In this document: positions 59,916 to 64,000 of the stretch, one piece after another
How positions within the stretch are numbered: position 1 is the first letter of the stretch
How the letters are laid out: each line of letters opens with the position of its first letter
Assembly (NCBI GenBank): GCA_965267435.1
Contig: OZ253960.1
Location: 4,216,001-4,280,000 of the forward strand
Origin: JAWPMT01 sp965267435
Lineage (GTDB): Bacteria; Bacteroidota; Bacteroidia; Cytophagales; Cyclobacteriaceae
DNA length: 64,000 nt
Reading direction: 5' to 3'
The notes under the pieces: model-generated
Told to the model about the DNA's origin: nothing
The model's input: the letters and a program-made list of their open reading frames with translations, nothing else
The model's database searches: none
Position numbers and translations under genes: made by a program

Positions 59916-61916
59916 ATGCGTTCACATCGAGCCCATCATATTTCTATACTACTTATGCTCGCTGCCTTTTGGAATTGTTCGATTTCATTCGGTCAGCTGG
60001 CGCCAACCTTTCCGCTGCCTCAGACATACAAAGACTATCAGGTCACCCACCTGGCGTGGGATTCGAGTCTGGATGATACCTATGACATCAGACTGCGCCT
60101 GGCAACAGACTCACTGTTGTCAGACGCCTTGATAGATACACTGCTTGCCAGCCATATCGATATTACCGTAGCACTCGACGCCAACGACTCGATCACACTG
60201 CAGTACCCATGGACTGAAGACTATTTCGATCTATCAGACATCCTGCAAGCGGGTGGGACGTACCATTGGCAACTGATTGCCTATGGCGAAGACACGGTTA
60301 GCGCATCATCGCAATTCCAGATCGAAACCTCACTTCGGCTGCTATTTTCCTCAGACTCGACTTTCTCAGTGAATCGCGGCTACGCATTCCCGGATTCTGA
60401 GGGCGTACCGAGCGAAGATCTGGTATACGCATTCACTTTTGACGACTACGCCGAAATACGAGATGTGCAGGTAAGACTCCAAATCCAGTCCGAGTGGGCC
60501 GAGCATACCGCCTATGATGGCGTCGGATTCGGAGACGACAATGACAGGCTCCACATCATTACCCCGGATGGGCGCAGGATACCACTGATCACGCTCTACG
60601 GGGACTACGGAGATCCGCTACACGAAAGCACCATCATCCTTGATCGGCATTCCTCGATACCGACAGACTCCTTTCGGCTCTACAATAGCCGCGTATCCAG
60701 TCTCTTTCCTGACTCGCTGTCATTTGATGAGGACAACCCCAGGCCCCCTGCCACGACGGGAATATTACGAAGGTTCAGCAGCGAGGGTCTCAGCAGCATC
60801 CTCGACACGCCCATCGAGGGACAATGGAAGATTGAGCTACGGACAGACCATTACTTCTCGGAAGTCTCAGATCTGAAGATTGAGTTCTTCGTCGACAGCC
60901 TCATCAATCTCACGGATATAGAAGTAAGTGAGGTGGGTGACGACGAAGTACGGTTAGATTGGGAAACAGAATATTCCGGCCCTTTTGAGATCTGGTCCGC
61001 CCTCAACGACGGGGCCTATGAGATGATCGGCACATCCGATGAGTCCTTTTGGGTCCACGCGCCAGATAGCATCCCCAGCGATTCCAGGATTCAATACAAG
61101 ATCAAGTCCAACCAGGTCTACATCACGAGAGACGCCGTGTACCAAACCAGCCTGTCTACGCCCAATCTGCAGGTCCTTTGCCCTGAACGAAGCCTGGGTA
61201 GCCTCTATGTGGGCTGTGGCGTTTGTTCAAACGGTGACGCCCCCCGACTCTACACTGGAGGTAGCAAGTTGATCAGAAGCGGTGATGGGGTGATCACACC
61301 CTACGACGAGGAGTTTATGGATTTGGATCTGGCGTCTGTCGTTTCCATTGCCTCCTATCATGAGTTTGATACCAGTGAGTGGTTTCAGTATACGGAAGAG
61401 TGCATCGATCTTGTCATCGATCGAATCACCTTTGATTCCGTGAGAGTTAGTTGGGACTGGCCGTATGGCGGGCCGTACGCGGTATCGGTCCGGTATCAAG
61501 GGGATTACGCTTTTGATCGCTCCGTATTTATCGGTAGCACGCAGGACAGCCACATCAGCTTCAAAAATGACCAGAGAGCCCTGGCAGACATATATATCTA
61601 TGCGGACGCTCCGGATCCGGCGCCTGGCACCTACAGGAGAATCACCTATCCGGCCTACCTTGATTTCGTTCTCGGAGTTGAGGACCTCGATATCGGGCCA
61701 ATTCCTCTCACGCCCAACCCGGCCTATTCGAAAATTGAGATCAGCGAAACGTATGAACTCATGAGCGTTTTTGACCTGTCCGGAGTCGAGCATCACCCTC
61801 CGAAGATCAGCAGGAATCGCTATGACATTGGTTCTTTGAAGCCCGGGGTGTATTTGGTTCGGCTATCCAGGGGGGGTGAAGTGTCCTCGTTCAAGTTGGT
61901 GAAGACGGGTCGCTAG
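59916..61916 (+). CDS. Surface protein with a P-domain-like region and a type IX secretion sorting domain
   Basis: A 666-residue secreted protein (ATG 59916; ISILLMLAAFWNCSISFGQ signal). An Ig-like beta domain comes first; the part at about 165-325 (YAFTFDDYAEIRDVQVRLQI, DRLHIITPDGRRIPLITLYG, GQWKIELRTDHYFSEVSDLK) is P-domain-like. Fibronectin-type segments follow. The last ~70 residues (PLTPNPAYSKIEISE, MSVFDLSGVE, IGSLKPGVYLVRL) are a typical Por secretion/T9SS type A sorting domain. The protein is therefore exported across the outer membrane and anchored or released. A binding or proteolytic role is possible; no active site is seen. Confidence 0.87.
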   Translation: MRSHRAHHISILLMLAAFWNCSISFGQLAPTFPLPQTYKDYQVTHLAWDSSLDDTYDIRLRLATDSLLSDALIDTLLASHIDITVALDANDSITLQYPWTEDYFDLSDILQAGGTYHWQLIAYGEDTVSASSQFQIETSLRLLFSSDSTFSVNRGYAFPDSEGVPSEDLVYAFTFDDYAEIRDVQVRLQIQSEWAEHTAYDGVGFGDDNDRLHIITPDGRRIPLITLYGDYGDPLHESTIILDRHSSIPTDSFRLYNSRVSSLFPDSLSFDEDNPRPPATTGILRRFSSEGLSSILDTPIEGQWKIELRTDHYFSEVSDLKIEFFVDSLINLTDIEVSEVGDDEVRLDWETEYSGPFEIWSALNDGAYEMIGTSDESFWVHAPDSIPSDSRIQYKIKSNQVYITRDAVYQTSLSTPNLQVLCPERSLGSLYVGCGVCSNGDAPRLYTGGSKLIRSGDGVITPYDEEFMDLDLASVVSIASYHEFDTSEWFQYTEECIDLVIDRITFDSVRVSWDWPYGGPYAVSVRYQGDYAFDRSVFIGSTQDSHISFKNDQRALADIYIYADAPDPAPGTYRRITYPAYLDFVLGVEDLDIGPIPLTPNPAYSKIEISETYELMSVFDLSGVEHHPPKISRNRYDIGSLKPGVYLVRLSRGGEVSSFKLVKTGR

Positions 61917-62239
61917 GAGGGTCCATTCTTTGGGCGGAGAAGCCGCCTTCGACTCCGCTCAGGCTGACACTGTGGCAGCTCGATCAAACCCACATTCCAC
62001 GCGTCGGTGGGGTGGAGCATCGCGGAACGTGGCATCTCTCGACGACGGTTTTTAGGTCAATTTGGGGTGGGGGGCGCACTGCCAGCCGCACGGTGCCATC
62101 GCACGTATCCACCTTGCGCCGGGTCCAGCCTGCGACCGCGCGGTCAGCGCATTGGCCAGTCTTGTCTGGCCTTTCGGCTTGTGCTAGTAACCGTCACTGC
62201 GAGGATAGACATTCGGTGCCCAAACGCATAAAAAGGAGG
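61917..62239. other. Intergenic, no gene seen
   Basis: A GC-rich stretch with scattered short ORFs (for example plus strand 62007-62231) in two overlapping frames; neither has a plausible start or composition. Nothing else was recognised. Confidence 0.5.
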
Positions 62240-62384
62240 TGACAGATAAAAAAATATCAGTAGGGTAATCCCCGGATTTATTCCGGGGTCCCCTCTAATA
62301 AAAGATGTAATCTTTCAAAGTAAGGAGATCCCGGAACAGGTGCTACCGGCGAGGTCCGGGAATGGTGATATTTTTTATCTGTCA
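62240..62384. mobile_element. MITE-like element with 19-bp terminal inverted repeats
   Basis: 145 bp. TGACAGATAAAAAAATATCA (62240-62259) is matched by the complement of TGATATTTTTTATCTGTCA (62366-62384); they differ only in one A. Inside is a strong hairpin CCCCGGA / TCCGGGG (62270-62276 and 62282-62288). No coding capacity. The flanks 61917-62239 hold no gene I trust. Confidence 0.65.
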
Positions 62385-62532
62385 TCGGTAGGTACTTGCC
62401 ATGGGTTTCGAATAAGAGTGGAACTGAAGGGTCTGCTTGGCACGACAAAAGGAATAAGCCTCAAAGTCATTGAGGGATCATTCAAATCTTAGTCAGCACA
62501 ATATCCTTCACAATATTTATCTTAACTCCTAT

Positions 62533-63546
62533 ATGCGGCGAGCCGACGATATACCATCTGCGATTGTCAACCTTAGACTTGCAGTGGCTGAAAAGTATGG
62601 AGCCAATAAGGACCAAATAATTGAGGAGTTAGGTCTCGACAGAGTGGCATTGGCGGATCCGCAAGGCAGGATCACGGTTGAAGACACCATGCGCGTTTGG
62701 GAAGGCATAATCCGCCAAACCGGGTATGAATACATTGGGCTTGAATGCGGTACTCGTGCCAGGTTTCAAACGATGGGAACGTTGGGGTATGTCATGATGA
62801 ACTCCCCATCAGTGGCGGCAGCATACGAAAAGATGTGTACCTACCAGCGGCTGGTGATGTCTGTACTGCAACTCACAATGCTATATGACAAAGACACGGT
62901 CACACTAGAAGGCGAAATGATCGTGCCATGGCGTGATGATTTTCGCTACACGATGGACTTTATGTTTGCCGGTCATTGCACAGTAATAAAGAATTTTACC
63001 TCTGAGGAAATAAGGCCCATTGAGGTGGGATTGAATTATCCCACTCCGCCGGACTTGAGACGCTATCACGAAATTTTCGGAAACGTGCCTATTACATTCA
63101 ACCTCGAAAAGCCATACCTAAAGTATCGAAAGGAAGACATGGAGCTTCCAATTTTAGGTGTAGACAGTTCGCTTTTTGAGCACTTTGAATTGAAACTTGA
63201 GCAAATAGCCGAAGAACACAACCAAGTGAATAAGGCTACCAGGTCAGTAAAGCAGTTTATCCTGGATCGCTTGAAAGCGGAAATACCGAGGATCGAGGAT
63301 GCCTCCAAGGAAATGGCTATGAGCGTAAGGTCATTACAGCAAGCCTTGAAGGATGAAGGCACGTCCTTCCAGAAGCTACTCAACGAAGTACGCAAAGAGG
63401 TGTCCACAAAAAGATTACGAGACAAACAGCTCAATATCACTGAGGTCGCATTTCTAACCGGCTTTTCTGATATCTCGGTGTTCTCCAGAAGCTTCAAAAA
63501 ATGGACGGGCCTGACGCCCACTCAGTTCCAAATGCAGCTTTCCTAA
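62533..63546 (+). CDS. AraC-family regulator with an N-terminal ligand-binding domain
   Basis: A 337-residue regulator starting at ATG 62533 (a TTG start at 62470 would add 21 residues). The N-terminal ~190 residues match the arabinose-binding-type domain of the OruR/ArgR-like AraC subfamily (VEDTMRVWEGIIRQTGYEYI, FQTMGTLGYVMMNSPSVAAA, NYPTPPDLRRYHEIFGN). The C-terminal HTH_18 domain has MAMSVRSLQQALKDEGTSFQ and ITEVAFLTGFSDISVFSRSF, KKWTGLTPTQF. It probably controls a neighbouring metabolic or membrane gene; the inducer is unknown. Confidence 0.93.
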   Translation: MRRADDIPSAIVNLRLAVAEKYGANKDQIIEELGLDRVALADPQGRITVEDTMRVWEGIIRQTGYEYIGLECGTRARFQTMGTLGYVMMNSPSVAAAYEKMCTYQRLVMSVLQLTMLYDKDTVTLEGEMIVPWRDDFRYTMDFMFAGHCTVIKNFTSEEIRPIEVGLNYPTPPDLRRYHEIFGNVPITFNLEKPYLKYRKEDMELPILGVDSSLFEHFELKLEQIAEEHNQVNKATRSVKQFILDRLKAEIPRIEDASKEMAMSVRSLQQALKDEGTSFQKLLNEVRKEVSTKRLRDKQLNITEVAFLTGFSDISVFSRSFKKWTGLTPTQFQMQLS

Positions 63547-63653
63547 GCTTTTCTTAACTATTCGCGCAAATGGTCAAATCAATTGCGCCAAGTGTCAACT
63601 GATCCATTCATGATCGTCGGACTTTTGAATCATAATCATTCAAAAAGACAATC

Positions 63654-64000
63654 ATGAAAAAGTTATCACTCACCATCGGGATCCTTGTAGCAGCCATCAC
63701 TTTGACTAGCGCTCAGGACAATCATTTTGAAATCGAACTTGACCCATTGGCTTATGCACTAGGTGGAGGGTCGGGGCATGTGGCTTACGCCTTCAAAAAC
63801 GAACGGATCCAGCTTGGATTTGGCATGTTGGACTTACCAGAAGGAATGCAAAACCATGAAGGGATCTCGGAAAGCTTCAAAGCCATTTCACTTAAGTGGG
63901 ATTACTTCTTCGGAAGGGAAGATGCCACGCAGGGATTTTTTGCCGGGCCCACTTTCGACTACTTATTCTTGACATATGACGATGGTCAAGACCAGTTTGA
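63654..64000 (+). CDS. Outer-membrane-type protein, N-terminal part
   Basis: Begins at ATG 63654 with a signal peptide (KKLSLTIGILVAAITLTSAQ) and runs off the window end. The mature part has short alternating strands (FEIELDPLAYALGGGSGHVA, FGMLDLPEG, ISLKWDYFFGRED, FFAGPTFDYLFLTYDDG) typical of an 8- or 10-strand outer-membrane beta barrel. It lies 107 bp after the AraC gene and may be its target. Partial. Confidence 0.78.
   Translation, partial: MKKLSLTIGILVAAITLTSAQDNHFEIELDPLAYALGGGSGHVAYAFKNERIQLGFGMLDLPEGMQNHEGISESFKAISLKWDYFFGREDATQGFFAGPTFDYLFLTYDDGQDQF

Noticed and set aside
62007..62242. Two overlapping ORFs of 74 and 76 residues
   Set aside because: They have unusual composition, no start context and no homology pattern; probably non-coding.

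Overview
The window looks chromosomal and comes from a member of the Bacteroidota, probably a marine or soil Cytophagia-like lineage. The clues are a type IX secretion C-terminal sorting domain (gene ending 61916), large FtsX-type permeases with a PadR-linked N-terminal prefix, a sortilin/BNR exo-protein, a prolyl-oligopeptidase with a PD40 propeller, many short secreted lipoproteins, and promoters that resemble TAnnTTTG rather than TATAAT. This placement is inferred from gene families only.

Layout. 1-9513: a housekeeping-like block holding the end of a TPR-like gene, a TraB/GumN lipoprotein, a PAS histidine kinase, a divergent pair of proteins with concanavalin-like domains, and a sortilin-like exo-protein. 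9530-11040: GC-rich intergenic repeats. 11049-16710: a padR regulator and two MacB/FtsX-type permeases that share an upstream dyad. 16711-18500: more intergenic repeats, including a tandem duplication of about 522 bp. 18511-19049: a toxin-antitoxin pair. 19472-20635: a tyrosine recombinase. 20678-52752: a 32-kb gene-cassette array. 52753-59900: a region with decayed cassette boundaries, carrying a prolyl oligopeptidase, two DinB-fold proteins and a pentameric ligand-gated channel homologue. 59916-64000: a T9SS-sorted surface protein, a MITE-like element, an AraC regulator and the start of an outer-membrane-type protein.

The main discovery is the array. Thirty-five copies of a long (mostly 216-220 nt) imperfect palindrome separate single, co-oriented, unrelated small genes. 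Each site starts with AAC and ends with GTT. Each cassette starts with GTT plus 4-7 unique bases and ends with the exact complement of those bases plus AAC, as integron cassettes do. The stems come in several sequence types in which the two arms co-vary, and a mismatch at stem position 10 is A.C on the top strand in all long types, so it becomes a T.G wobble on the bottom strand. That is what a bottom-strand-folded attC-like substrate would show. One 72-nt site (45927-45998) with the classical GTTAGGC core and one unrelated 189-nt site (49970-50158) sit in the same array, which argues for recognition by structure rather than by sequence.

The recombinase at 19472-20635 ends 43 bp before the first cassette and reads in the same direction as the array. 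It has the R, K, HxxR, H, Y residues of tyrosine recombinases, but it lacks the extra region that defines classical IntI and carries an N-terminal domain of about 85 residues instead. I read the locus as an integron-like system built around a Xer-like recombinase and unusually long attC-like sites. Whether it has been described before cannot be decided from the sequence.

Cassette cargo is dominated by small membrane proteins, lipoproteins and secreted proteins (two SH3-domain paralogues), with two defence-type genes (AIPR, PLD-like nuclease), a ParD/ParE-type toxin-antitoxin pair, and a CPCC protein. The integrase-proximal cassettes are mostly intact. The distal end holds frameshifted genes, hybrid or insertion-bearing sites and an IS3 insertion, as expected if new cassettes enter next to the integrase and old ones decay far from it.
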